From G963691835 sp963691835 (GTDB lineage: Bacteria; Pseudomonadota; Alphaproteobacteria; Thalassobaculales; Thalassobaculaceae), in the NCBI GenBank assembly GCA_963691835.1, contig OY829383.1:1612001-1676000 (forward strand): 64,000 bases of DNA, given 5' to 3'. The notes below the pieces were generated by a model. That model was not told where the DNA came from. It did not search any database and saw only the letters and a list, made by a program, of their open reading frames with translations. Both the position numbers and the translations under genes were made by a program. Shown here one piece after another: positions 17,967 through 26,157 of this stretch. Each line of letters starts with the position of its first letter. The first letter of the stretch is position 1.

Positions 17967-18128
17967 ATGACGCGGGTTCTGCGCCGGATCAAAGCGCATT
18001 CAGGGCCGCTGACAGTGGTTCTGATGGTCGTCGTGTGCCTCGGCGTCGCGGCTTGCGGTAAACGGGGGCCGCTGGAGCCCCCAGCGGAGAAACCGTCGCA
18101 GTATCCAAAGTCGTACCCCACTCAATAG
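17967..18128 (+). CDS. lptM: Small lipoprotein, LptM-like
   Basis: A 53-residue gene directly after argH (3-base gap). The protein has a basic N-terminus (MTRVLRRIK), a hydrophobic stretch (LTVVLMVVVCLGVAAC) and a lipobox GVAAC with the lipidated cysteine at residue 30, followed by GKRGPLEPP and a proline-rich tail. This matches the short LptM/YifL-type lipoproteins that sit between argH and lysA in alphaproteobacteria; LptM in enterobacteria helps oxidative maturation of the LptD LPS translocon. The start has ATG in the context GAACGATG and the length is right for the family. Confidence 0.82.
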   Translation: MTRVLRRIKAHSGPLTVVLMVVVCLGVAACGKRGPLEPPAEKPSQYPKSYPTQ

Positions 18129-18169
18129 TCTGCCGCTGTCGCGCGCAGCACCCCATCAGAGAGTCCGTT

Positions 18170-19447
18170 ATGTCCGCCTTTTCGTTCCGGGACGGTGTCC
18201 TTTTCGCCGAAGACGTCGCAGTGCCTGAGATCACGGACGCCGTCGGCTCACCCGTCTACATCTATGCCTCCGCTGAGATGGTCAGCCGGTATCACGCGTT
18301 TCATGACGCCCTCAAAGGCTTGGACAGCACCGTCTTCTACGCTGTGAAGGCCAATCCCAATCTCGGGGTCATCGCGACGTTCGCGGCCGAGGGGGCGGGC
18401 GCAGACGTGGTGTCCGTGGGAGAGATGAAGCGTGCTCTGGCCGCCGGCGTGTCGGCGGACAAGATCGTGTTCGCCGGTGTCGGCAAGACCCGGGAAGAAC
18501 TCGCCGACGCCATCGACGCCGGCATTCTCCAGATCAATGTGGAAAGCGAGTGGGAACTCACAGCCCTGTCGGAAGTCGCCGCCTCGAAGGGGGCCGTCGC
18601 GGATGTGGCCTTCCGCGTGAACCCGGACGTCGACCCCAAGACGCACGCGAAGATCACCACGGGCAAGAAAGAGAACAAGTTCGGCGTGCCGATTGAGCGT
18701 GCGCCCGCGCTGTTCGAGCAGGCAAAGGCGCTCGCTGGCATCAACGCGCGGAGCTTGTCCGTCCATATCGGCTCGCAGCTCGGCTCTCTGCCGCCGTTCC
18801 GGGCCGCCTACACCCGGCTTCGCGACATGGCGCTGGAGCTCCGGACGGCTGGATTTGTCGTGGACCATTTGGATCTGGGCGGCGGGCTTGGCGTGGTCTA
18901 TTGGGACGATGACCCGGAACCGTCCTTGACCGAGTATGCCGCGATCGTCCGGGAGACGGTCGGCGATCTCGATTGTCGGCTCGGCTTCGAGCCGGGGCGC
19001 TGGATGGTGGCCGACGCGGGCATCCTGGTAACCCGCGTGATCCACGACAAGCCGGGCAAGGGTCGCAGATTCGTTGTGATCGACGGCGCGATGAACGACC
19101 TGATCCGCCCGACACTCTATGAGGCGTGGCAGAAGATCGAACCGGTGGTCGCGACAAATGATCCCATCCATGAGGACCCGGCCGATATCGTCGGCCCGAT
19201 CTGCGAGAGCGGGGACTATCTCGGCAAGGGCCGGGCTTTGCCCGTCATGGAGGAGGGCTCCCTTCTCGCCATCCGGTCCGCAGGCGCCTACGGGGCGGCA
19301 ATGTCGTCCACATACAACAGCCGCCTTCTGGTGCCGGAGGTCTTGGTGAAGGGGGACAGCTATGCTGTTGTCCGCCCACGGCAAACCTACGAGGAACTGC
19401 TGGGCCTCGATCGGATTCCCGACTGGGTTGCGCGCCAAGGGGATTGA
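18170..19447 (+). CDS. lysA: Diaminopimelate decarboxylase
   Basis: The 425-residue PLP enzyme decarboxylates meso-diaminopimelate to L-lysine. FYAVKANPNLGVI carries the PLP lysine (near residue 61). EGAGADVVSVGEM, SVHIGSQLG, LDLGGGLGVVYWDD, EPGRWMVADAGILVTRV and the C-terminal GPICESGDYLGKGR (catalytic cysteine) and GAYGAAMSSTYNSR complete the fold-type III barrel plus beta domain. It continues the conserved run argH, lptM, lysA and is followed by the TIGR02302-type gene. Confidence 0.97.
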   Translation: MSAFSFRDGVLFAEDVAVPEITDAVGSPVYIYASAEMVSRYHAFHDALKGLDSTVFYAVKANPNLGVIATFAAEGAGADVVSVGEMKRALAAGVSADKIVFAGVGKTREELADAIDAGILQINVESEWELTALSEVAASKGAVADVAFRVNPDVDPKTHAKITTGKKENKFGVPIERAPALFEQAKALAGINARSLSVHIGSQLGSLPPFRAAYTRLRDMALELRTAGFVVDHLDLGGGLGVVYWDDDPEPSLTEYAAIVRETVGDLDCRLGFEPGRWMVADAGILVTRVIHDKPGKGRRFVVIDGAMNDLIRPTLYEAWQKIEPVVATNDPIHEDPADIVGPICESGDYLGKGRALPVMEEGSLLAIRSAGAYGAAMSSTYNSRLLVPEVLVKGDSYAVVRPRQTYEELLGLDRIPDWVARQGD

Positions 19448-19572
19448 CCCGCATCCGTTCCGGCTGTCACGCTCATAACCAAGGTCACCGAGCCGGGGGC
19501 GGCACGTGTGGGGTGGTGGCCTCTCGGCGGGCATGGGTCCGCCGTCTGGTGTGACGAGCGGAGCCGACCCCA

Positions 19573-22344
19573 ATGGCCCAATCCCCGAGAGACAGCAAAT
19601 CCGGTGTTCTGGCCGCGACGCGCTATACGGCAAGCGCGGGCGTCGAGAGCGATGCGGTCGCGGGCGATGTCGGGCGAAAGATCAAGCGGACCCGCGCCTT
19701 AACCCACGCGGCCATGATCGCGGAGCGGCTGATCGCCCAGTTCTGGCCAGCCGTTCTTCTGATCCTAGCGTTCATCGCGGCCGCGTTTCTCGAAGTGCCG
19801 CAATGGCTGGGCTCCGTCTCGGGCGGCTGGCTCCAGGCGGCCTTGCTTCTGGCGGTTGTTGCCGGGGTTTTGATCACATTCCGCCGGGGCGTCCGCCGGA
19901 TGACACGGCCTGACGGCGACGAGGTTCGCCGCCGCGTGGAGGTCGACAGCGGTGTCGTACACCGACCCCTGACCGGGCTTGAAGACACGCTTGCCAGCGG
20001 CGGAGATCAGGCCGCGGCCCTATGGCGCATCCATCAGGCCCGGTTGGCGGAGGAAAGCCGCAAGGTCCGCGCAGCCGGCCCCCGTCCGGTCCTCGCCGCG
20101 GCCGATCCGTTCGGGATGCGTGCCGTCGTCGTGCTGGTTTTGATCGTTGGCATCGCCGCCGCGTGGTCATCACCGGTTTCCCGTCTGACGGCGGCGGTTT
20201 TGCCGGATCTGCGGTTTGGCCCCGCCTCTCCGCCCGCGGTCCTCGATGTCTGGATCAGCCCACCCGACTATACGGGTCTGCCGCCGGTACTTCTCACCCG
20301 GCAAGCGGGCGGGCCCGGTATCGATGCGGATGAGATCGCCGGCGTGGACACGCGGGACAGCCTGCTTGAGACCGACCCGGAGGCGGAACTCACAAAGACG
20401 GTGACCGTTCCGGTTGGCAGCCGCATTCTGGCGACGGTTACCGGCGGCGAGGGCCTTCCGGTTCTGTCCCGCGCCAAGGGAGCACAGGAAGAGGCCGAGG
20501 CACTACCGTTCGAAGTCGCCGGTCCCGGGGCGCACAGTCTGGAAACCATCCTGGAAGAGACGGCCACCGTCGCCGTCCAGCAGGATGACGAAACCCTCGC
20601 CCAATGGCGGGTCACCGTAACGCCGGATCTGGTGCCCAAGGCGGCGACGGAGGAGGAGCCGCAGGAGTCCGAGCGGAATGCCCTCGCTCTCGACTACACG
20701 TTGGAAGACGATTACGCCGTCCAGCAGGTGCGCGCATTCCTGCGCCGGGTCGATGAGTCCGGCGAGGTAACGGACGAAGCACCCATCGCCCTGGATCTGC
20801 CGCCGCCGGGTCCCGGCCAGACGACGTTCACGGGCAAGAGCTTTCACGACCTCACCCCGCATCCCTGGGCGGGCGAGGAAGTGGAGATCGTCATCGAGGC
20901 GACAGACGATCTGGAACAAACCGGCGTCAGTGAGCCGATCCGGGTCATCCTGCCCGAGCGGGTGTTCAACCACCCGGTCGCCCGCGCCATCATCGAACAG
21001 CGCAAGCGCCTGACCGTCGCCCCGGATGAGTGGCGGGACGTGGCACAGGTTCTGATCGCCATCGCCGCCCGGCCCCACCGTTACTATGACGACATCGTGG
21101 TGTTTCTGCTGCTGAAGAGCTCCTCGTCGCGCCTGTTCCTGGATAAGGACGGCACCGGAGAGACGATCTCGTCGGTCCAATCCGTCCTTTGGGACACCGC
21201 CCTTCGGATCGAGGACGGCGAGGTGTCGATCGCGGCCCGCGACCTCCGGGAGCTGCAGCGGAAGCTTGAGGAGGCACTTGCCCGCGACGCCTCCGACGAA
21301 GAGCTCGAGCAGTTGATGGATGAACTCCAGGCCGCTCTCGACCGCTATCTCGACGCCATGGCCAAGCAGATGCAGGAGCAGATGGCTCGTAGCGGCGAGG
21401 ACATGGAGCAGATGGAGATCGATCCCGAGCGGATGCTCTCCCGCGAAAACCTCCGGGATATGGTCGAGCGGGCCCGGGAGATGATGCGCAACGGCGCCCG
21501 GGACGCCGCCCGGGAAATGCTCTCCCAACTCCAGCAGATGATGGAGAACCTGCGCGCGGGCGTGCAGCCCCGAATGTCGCCCCAGCAGCAGGCCATGCAG
21601 GAGATGATGCGTCAGTTGAGCGAGCTGACCCGCCGCCAGCAGGAGCTGATGGACGACACCTACCGTAATCAGCAGAACCAGGCCGCCGGGCGGGACCGCA
21701 ACGGTGGCCGTCAGCAACTTGGCCAGGGGCAGCAACTGGGTCAGCAGGGTCAACGGCGCGGCGGCATGCGCCCAGGCCGTGAGGGCGAAGGCTCCGAAGG
21801 CATGAACCCGCGCCCCGGCCAAGGTGCGAATGGCCAGCAGGGTATGCCCTCCGCCGATGAGCTAGCGGAAATGCAGGAAGCGCTCCGGCGGGCACTCGGC
21901 GACTTCATGAAGAAGCTGGGCAACGGCTTGAGCGAGATTCCGGAAGGCTTCGGCCGGGCGAACCAGGCGATGCGGAACGCGCGGGATGCGTTGCAGGGGA
22001 ACGAGCCGGGTGATGCCGTCGGCCCGCAGGGCGATGCCCTGGACGAGTTGCGGAACGGCGCCAAGTCCCTTGCCGAGTCCTTGAGCCAACAACTGGCGAA
22101 CGGACAGGGCCCCGGCCAGCAGAACGCCGAGGGGAATCAGCAGGGCCGGGAAGAGCGGGATCCGCTCAACCGCTCCCGGAACACCGGTGGGACGGCCAAC
22201 GACAGTGGTCGCGTGGGGATCCCGACCGAAAGCGACGTGATGCGGGCGCGCGAGATCTTCGACGAACTCCGCCGCCGGTCCGGTGACCAATCCCGCCCGC
22301 TCCTCGAGCGCGAATACATCGACCGACTGCTCCGCCGGTTCTAA
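19573..22344 (+). CDS. TIGR02302 / DUF4175 family membrane protein
   Basis: This 923-residue protein has an N-terminal region with about three hydrophobic segments (LIAQFWPAVLLILAFIAAAFLE, LQAALLLAVVAGVLITF, VVVLVLIVGIAAAWSS), then a large extracytoplasmic part with beta-rich and helical segments. From about residue 575 it becomes rich in Met, Gln and Glu (repeats of EQMEID, MEQM, QQLGQGQQLGQQGQ), forming long charged helices and low-complexity linkers. These features match the alphaproteobacterial TIGR02302/DUF4175 family, found constantly downstream of lysA. The function is unknown, probably at the cell envelope. The Gln/Gly-rich stretch (about 710-760) is the least conserved-looking part. 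Confidence 0.88.
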   Translation: MAQSPRDSKSGVLAATRYTASAGVESDAVAGDVGRKIKRTRALTHAAMIAERLIAQFWPAVLLILAFIAAAFLEVPQWLGSVSGGWLQAALLLAVVAGVLITFRRGVRRMTRPDGDEVRRRVEVDSGVVHRPLTGLEDTLASGGDQAAALWRIHQARLAEESRKVRAAGPRPVLAAADPFGMRAVVVLVLIVGIAAAWSSPVSRLTAAVLPDLRFGPASPPAVLDVWISPPDYTGLPPVLLTRQAGGPGIDADEIAGVDTRDSLLETDPEAELTKTVTVPVGSRILATVTGGEGLPVLSRAKGAQEEAEALPFEVAGPGAHSLETILEETATVAVQQDDETLAQWRVTVTPDLVPKAATEEEPQESERNALALDYTLEDDYAVQQVRAFLRRVDESGEVTDEAPIALDLPPPGPGQTTFTGKSFHDLTPHPWAGEEVEIVIEATDDLEQTGVSEPIRVILPERVFNHPVARAIIEQRKRLTVAPDEWRDVAQVLIAIAARPHRYYDDIVVFLLLKSSSSRLFLDKDGTGETISSVQSVLWDTALRIEDGEVSIAARDLRELQRKLEEALARDASDEELEQLMDELQAALDRYLDAMAKQMQEQMARSGEDMEQMEIDPERMLSRENLRDMVERAREMMRNGARDAAREMLSQLQQMMENLRAGVQPRMSPQQQAMQEMMRQLSELTRRQQELMDDTYRNQQNQAAGRDRNGGRQQLGQGQQLGQQGQRRGGMRPGREGEGSEGMNPRPGQGANGQQGMPSADELAEMQEALRRALGDFMKKLGNGLSEIPEGFGRANQAMRNARDALQGNEPGDAVGPQGDALDELRNGAKSLAESLSQQLANGQGPGQQNAEGNQQGREERDPLNRSRNTGGTANDSGRVGIPTESDVMRAREIFDELRRRSGDQSRPLLEREYIDRLLRRF

Positions 22345-22423
22345 CAACTCCTTGAAGAGGCGGTTGTTTAGCGTTCCGCGCCGCTAGCCGCTTCCGAGTC
22401 ACAGAAGCCGCCGTCACGGATCT

Positions 22424-22447
22424 GCAACAGTGTTGCGGTTTTGCAAC
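22424..22447 (+). promoter_or_regulatory. Mutually exclusive short stems (attenuator-like)
   Basis: GCAAC-AGT-GTTGC can form a hairpin followed by GGTTTT, resembling a weak terminator for the upstream gene. Alternatively GTTGC-GGTTTT-GCAAC can form a competing hairpin. The stems are only five base pairs, so this is suggestive. Confidence 0.35.
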
Positions 22448-22515
22448 CCCTGTCGGGAGTCTATCGAGTTCCCGATTTCCCCTCTGGCGGGGGCTCGGGC
22501 GACCTGTCATTTTAG

Positions 22516-22547
22516 GGAGGCCGGACGCGCGACGTCCGGCGATCTCC
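22516..22547 (+). promoter_or_regulatory. Strong hairpin just upstream of the leader ORF
   Basis: GCCGGACG (22520-22527) pairs with CGTCCGGC (22533-22540) around the loop CGCGA, and the stem can extend through GGAG (22516-22519) with CTCC (22544-22547) across a three-base bulge. It ends four bases before the Shine-Dalgarno of the leader ORF. It lacks a T-run, so it is not an intrinsic terminator as such. Confidence 0.5.
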
Positions 22548-22560
22548 GTTAGGAAGAACG

Positions 22561-22602
22561 ATGGTACTGATGATGAAGCAGTTTCCGCCTAACCGGCGCT
22601 GA
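22561..22602 (+). CDS. Candidate leader peptide MVLMMKQFPPNRR
   Basis: Thirteen codons run from ATG 22561 to TGA 22600-22602, with a good Shine-Dalgarno (AGGAAG) five bases upstream. The stop codon lies exactly in the loop of a perfect six-base-pair hairpin (CCGGCG 22593-22598 with CGCCGG 22604-22609). The peptide ends in a Phe-Pro-Pro-Asn-Arg-Arg run; consecutive prolines near the end are a feature of several ribosome-stalling peptides. GATGATG within the ORF (22569-22575) can also pair with CATCATC downstream (22631-22637). Such short ORFs also arise by chance, so the call is tentative. Confidence 0.35.
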   Translation: MVLMMKQFPPNRR

Positions 22603-22732
22603 CCGCCGGCGCGTCTGACGCGCGCGACCCCATCATCGCTCGTTTCCTTTTCCAGGATCGTGCCAAGGGCTCGCCCGCCCACGCGGCCGGTGTCTTCTTC
22701 GACATCCCCTTTCGCGTGTGTGGATTTGAGCC

Positions 22733-24607
22733 ATGTCCTGGAACCTCGATACCCTTTTCGACCCTTTTGCTTCGAACCGGTTGGATAAGCCCCCCAGCGG
22801 GCTGATCGCTTTCTATTGGCGCTATGTCGGGCAGGCTTGGCCCTGGTTCGCTGCCGTCGCGGTCACCGGCGGCATTCTGTCTATCGTCGGCGCCGCACTT
22901 TACGCCTATGTGGGCATCGTCATCGACCGGATCGAAGGCGCCGAGAACCCGGCCTCGTTCTTTGAGGAGAACCTGTGGCTGCTGCTCTGGATCGGCGCCT
23001 TGGTGCTGATCATCGAACCGGTAACGTTGCTGATCCACATGCTGCTGTTCAATCAGCTTTTGGCGCCCGCGACGACCAGTCTGGTCCGGTGGCAGACCCA
23101 CCGGTATCTGCTGCGGCAGAGCATGGCGTTCTTCCAGAACGACTTTGCCGGACGGATCGCCCAGAAGGTGATGCAGACCTCGCTGTCGCTGAGGCGGTCG
23201 GTCGGGGAGATGATCGATGCGGTCTGGTACGTGACGATGTTCTGGGCGAGCGCGCTTTACATCCTCGCGGACCTCGACTGGCGGATCGCGATGCCGACAC
23301 TCGTTTGGCTGGCGGCCTACGGCGGCGTGCTGTGGTTCATGATTCCCCGGGTCCAAGTCGCGGCGACCGAGGCGTCGGAGTCGAACTCGGCACTCACCGG
23401 GCGGATCGTCGACAGCTACACCAACATCCAGACGGTGAAGCTGTTCGGTCACGCCCATCGGGAAGACGCGTATGCACTGACCGGGATTCGCGATCACCAC
23501 GACAAGTTCCGGGTGCTGATGCGCGAGATCTCCTACTTCGAGACCTCGATCACCGTGCTGAACGGGATTCTCGTCGTGGTGCACGGCGGCCTCGTTCTTT
23601 GGCTCTGGAGTGTCGGCGGGCTGACGGTCGGCGCGGTCGCAGCGTCCCTGGCGCTGGTTATCCGGGTGACGACCATGTCCCATTGGGTGATGTTCGTGGC
23701 CGCAGAGATCGCGGAGAACATCGGTATCGTGCGGGAGGGATCGGAGACGATTTCCCAGCCCCACGCGGTGGTCGACGCGCCGTCGGCAACCGACCTTTCG
23801 GTCGATGCAGCGGGCATCCGGTACGAAGACGTCGCGTTCGACTACGGCGAGGACAAACCGGTGATCCACGACCTGACGCTCGATATCAGGCCGGGGGAGA
23901 AAGTCGGGTTGGTTGGCCGGTCCGGGGCGGGCAAGTCGACGCTGGTCCAGCTTTTGCTGCGATTCTACGACCTGGACCGGGGCAGGGTGCTGATCGATGG
24001 CACGAACATCGCATCGGTCACCCAGGAGAGCCTGCGGGAGAAGATTGGCGTCGTAAGCCAGGACACCTCCCTGCTGCACCGCTCGGTGGTGGACAACATT
24101 CGCTACGGCCGGCCGGATGCGACGATGGACGAGGTGGTTGCCGCGGCCAAGAAGGCCCAGGCCCACGACTTCATCGTGGATCTGACCGACCCGAACGGAC
24201 GGCGCGGATACGAGGCCCATGTGGGCGAGCGGGGCGTCAAGCTGTCCGGCGGGCAGCGGCAACGCATCGCCATCGCGCGTGTCCTTCTGAAGGACGCGCC
24301 AATCCTGGTCCTGGACGAAGCCACGAGTGCGTTGGACAGCGAAGTCGAAGCCGCCATTCAGGAGCAGCTCTTCAACCTGATGGCCGGCAAAACGGTGATC
24401 GCGATCGCCCACCGTCTTTCGACCATCGCTGCCATGGACAGGCTGGTGATCATGGACGCGGGCCGTGTGTTCGAAGAAGGGACCCATGACGATCTTGTGG
24501 ACCGGGGCGGCATCTATGCCCGCCTCTGGGCCAGGCAGTCGCATGGTTTCATTGAGCAGACGTCGGCTGCGGCCAACGCGGATGGCGTCTCCCGGGAAGC
24601 ATCCTGA
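22733..24607 (+). CDS. ABC transporter, fused permease and ATP-binding protein
   Basis: The 624-residue half-transporter has an N-terminal six-helix exporter domain (about 20-345) and a C-terminal nucleotide-binding domain. The latter shows Walker A GRSGAGKSTL, Q-loop VVSQDTSLLHRSV, signature LSGGQRQRIAIARV, Walker B PILVLDEATSALDSE and switch AHRLSTIA. The DLTLDIRPGEKVGLVGRSG context resembles the MsbA/Atm1-like multidrug or lipid exporters. It would work as a homodimer in the inner membrane. The start (ATG 22733) has only a weak Shine-Dalgarno, and a structured leader with a candidate leader peptide precedes it. The substrate is not known. Confidence 0.92.
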   Translation: MSWNLDTLFDPFASNRLDKPPSGLIAFYWRYVGQAWPWFAAVAVTGGILSIVGAALYAYVGIVIDRIEGAENPASFFEENLWLLLWIGALVLIIEPVTLLIHMLLFNQLLAPATTSLVRWQTHRYLLRQSMAFFQNDFAGRIAQKVMQTSLSLRRSVGEMIDAVWYVTMFWASALYILADLDWRIAMPTLVWLAAYGGVLWFMIPRVQVAATEASESNSALTGRIVDSYTNIQTVKLFGHAHREDAYALTGIRDHHDKFRVLMREISYFETSITVLNGILVVVHGGLVLWLWSVGGLTVGAVAASLALVIRVTTMSHWVMFVAAEIAENIGIVREGSETISQPHAVVDAPSATDLSVDAAGIRYEDVAFDYGEDKPVIHDLTLDIRPGEKVGLVGRSGAGKSTLVQLLLRFYDLDRGRVLIDGTNIASVTQESLREKIGVVSQDTSLLHRSVVDNIRYGRPDATMDEVVAAAKKAQAHDFIVDLTDPNGRRGYEAHVGERGVKLSGGQRQRIAIARVLLKDAPILVLDEATSALDSEVEAAIQEQLFNLMAGKTVIAIAHRLSTIAAMDRLVIMDAGRVFEEGTHDDLVDRGGIYARLWARQSHGFIEQTSAAANADGVSREAS

Positions 24608-24615
24608 CAAGAGAG

Positions 24616-24645
24616 CCCGGCCCCCCTTTATCGGCGGGGGCCGGG
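24616..24645 (+). terminator. GC-rich hairpin after the ABC exporter
   Basis: CCCGGCCCCC (24616-24625) pairs perfectly with GGGGGCCGGG (24636-24645), nine bases after the ABC transporter stop. The following bases (TCGCTCGTT) are only weakly T-rich, so termination is likely but not certain. Confidence 0.6.
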
Positions 24646-24781
24646 TCGCTCGTTCGCCGACCAAAGGCCCGAGATAATGGCGGCTATGTGAATTCGCTGC
24701 CCCAGCCCTTTTCTCCGGCCACGGAATTGCCACATCGTTCCCCAAGGTTAGGCTCGCCCGCCCAATGGAGACGCTTCCCCG

Positions 24782-26143
24782 ATGATCCGAGTATTTCGTT
24801 CCGTCCCACGCGCGCTCATGGTCCTTGGCGCCGCATTCGTTCTGGCCCTCACGGTCATGCGGCCTCTGTCGGCAAGCGTGTTCGAGCCAACGGTCCACTA
24901 TCTCTCCAACGGTATGCGGGTCGTCGCAATCAGCGATATGCGGGCGCCGGTCGTTCTGCACATGGTTTGGTATGGCGTCGGCTCGGCAGATGAGCCGCCG
25001 GGGAAATCCGGAATTGCGCACTTCCTGGAACACCTGATGTTCAAAGGAACGGAGACCACGGAGCCGGGCGAGTTCTCCAGAACGGTTTCCAAGCTTGGCG
25101 GAGACGACAACGCCTTCACCAGCTACGACTACACCGGCTACTTCCAGCGGATCGCGGCAAGCCGGCTGGGGCTCGTGATGGCGCTCGAAGCCGACCGCAT
25201 GGTCAACCTCACCCTCGATCCGGATCACTTCCTGTCGGAACGTCAGGTCATTCTTGAGGAGCGCCTCTCCCGGGTCGACAGCAACCCCCGTTCGATCCTG
25301 CGGGAGCAGGCCGTGAACGCGCTTTACATGGCGCACCCTTACCGCATTCCCGTCATCGGTTGGGAGCATGAGATCGCGGCACTGACCCCCGAAGACGCGA
25401 TCGACTTCTACAAGCGCTGGTATGCGCCCAACAACGCCACATTGGTGGTGGCCGGCGGGATCGATCCCGAAGAGGTGATCCGCCTCGCGGAGATCCACTA
25501 CGGCCCGCTCGAGGCACGCGACCTTCCGAAGCGCGAATGGGTGAAAGAACCACCTCATTCCGCACCCCGCACGGTTGAGCTGTCGGACCCCCGGGTGGGT
25601 CAGCCGTCCTGGTCGCGGAGCTACCTGGCACCGTCCTACGCCTATGGTGCGACGGAGCATGCCTACGCCTTGCAGCTTCTGACGGAAATCCTGGGGGGTG
25701 GCACGACAAGCCGTCTCTACCGGTCTCTTGTGGTGGATGGAAAGATCGCCGTCTCTGCGGGTTCCTGGTACGGAGCCAGCGGCCTGGGTCCGTCGACGTT
25801 CGGGGTCTATGGAAGTCCGGCCGACGGCAAGACCATTGAAGAGGTCGCCGCCGCGATCGATGTCGAGCTCCGGAAAATCATGGAGAAGGACGTAACCCCG
25901 GATGAGATCCTCTCGGCAAAACGTCGGTTGCAGGCATCGGCCATCTTTGCGCGGGACAGCGTCACCGCCCCGGCGCGGATCGTCGGCAATGCCCTCATGT
26001 CCGGGCGGTCGATCGAAGAGATCGAAGCCTGGCCGGAGAAGATCTCCGCCGTAACGGCGGACCAGATCCGGGAAGCGGCTGCGGCCGTTCTCATCGAACG
26101 CCAGTCCGTCACCTCCATTCTGCGCCCGAAACCGGCAAGCTGA
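24782..26143 (+). CDS. M16 family zinc metallopeptidase, catalytic partner
   Basis: A 453-residue exported peptidase of the pitrilysin/processing-peptidase family. An N-terminal signal sequence (VPRALMVLGAAFVLALTVMRPLSAS) is followed by the inverted zinc motif HFLEH (near residue 80) in the context GIAHFLEHLMFKGTE, and the third ligand glutamate in SERQVILEERLSR. The C-terminal half has GGGTTSRLYRSLVVDGKIA. It would act in the periplasm on unfolded peptides. It is followed 14 bases later by a second M16 gene lacking the zinc motif, the usual active/inactive pair. Confidence 0.92.
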   Translation: MIRVFRSVPRALMVLGAAFVLALTVMRPLSASVFEPTVHYLSNGMRVVAISDMRAPVVLHMVWYGVGSADEPPGKSGIAHFLEHLMFKGTETTEPGEFSRTVSKLGGDDNAFTSYDYTGYFQRIAASRLGLVMALEADRMVNLTLDPDHFLSERQVILEERLSRVDSNPRSILREQAVNALYMAHPYRIPVIGWEHEIAALTPEDAIDFYKRWYAPNNATLVVAGGIDPEEVIRLAEIHYGPLEARDLPKREWVKEPPHSAPRTVELSDPRVGQPSWSRSYLAPSYAYGATEHAYALQLLTEILGGGTTSRLYRSLVVDGKIAVSAGSWYGASGLGPSTFGVYGSPADGKTIEEVAAAIDVELRKIMEKDVTPDEILSAKRRLQASAIFARDSVTAPARIVGNALMSGRSIEEIEAWPEKISAVTADQIREAAAAVLIERQSVTSILRPKPAS

Positions 26144-26157
26144 TCAGGACGAATTCT

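Larger units (their letters stand above)
22345..22732 (+). promoter_or_regulatory. Structured 388-base leader region before the ABC exporter
   Basis: This is the longest stretch here without a conventional gene. It contains, in order: an imperfect AACAAC...GTTGTT stem just after the upstream stop; three copies of a five-base element that can pair in two exclusive ways (GCAAC 22424-22428, GTTGC 22432-22436, GCAAC 22443-22447); a TCGGGA/TCCCGA stem (22453-22458 with 22470-22475); a long hairpin (22516-22547); a candidate 13-codon ORF (22561-22602) whose stop lies in the loop of the next hairpin (22593-22609); and a GCGCGTC/GACGCGC dyad (22610-22624). The ABC gene's own ribosome-binding site is weak. 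I infer a regulatory leader; no known riboswitch class is recognised. Confidence 0.5.

Noticed and set aside
18248..19633. 461-codon open frame antisense to lysA
   Set aside because: It is a shadow of lysA, whose motifs are complete on the plus strand.
20503..21822. 439-codon open frame antisense to the TIGR02302-type gene
   Set aside because: Its composition mirrors the Gln/Met-rich coding strand and it has no domain.
21600..21880. Gln/Gly-rich repeats in the TIGR02302-type gene as a tandem DNA repeat or mobile element
   Set aside because: They are in-frame low-complexity codons inside a normal member of the family; no flanking repeats or insertion signs.
22589..25660. 1023-codon open frame on the minus strand across the ABC exporter and M16 gene
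   Set aside because: It runs antisense to two genes with clear motifs; its protein is low-complexity (Arg, Gly, Pro, His rich) without domains. Such frames arise from high third-position GC.
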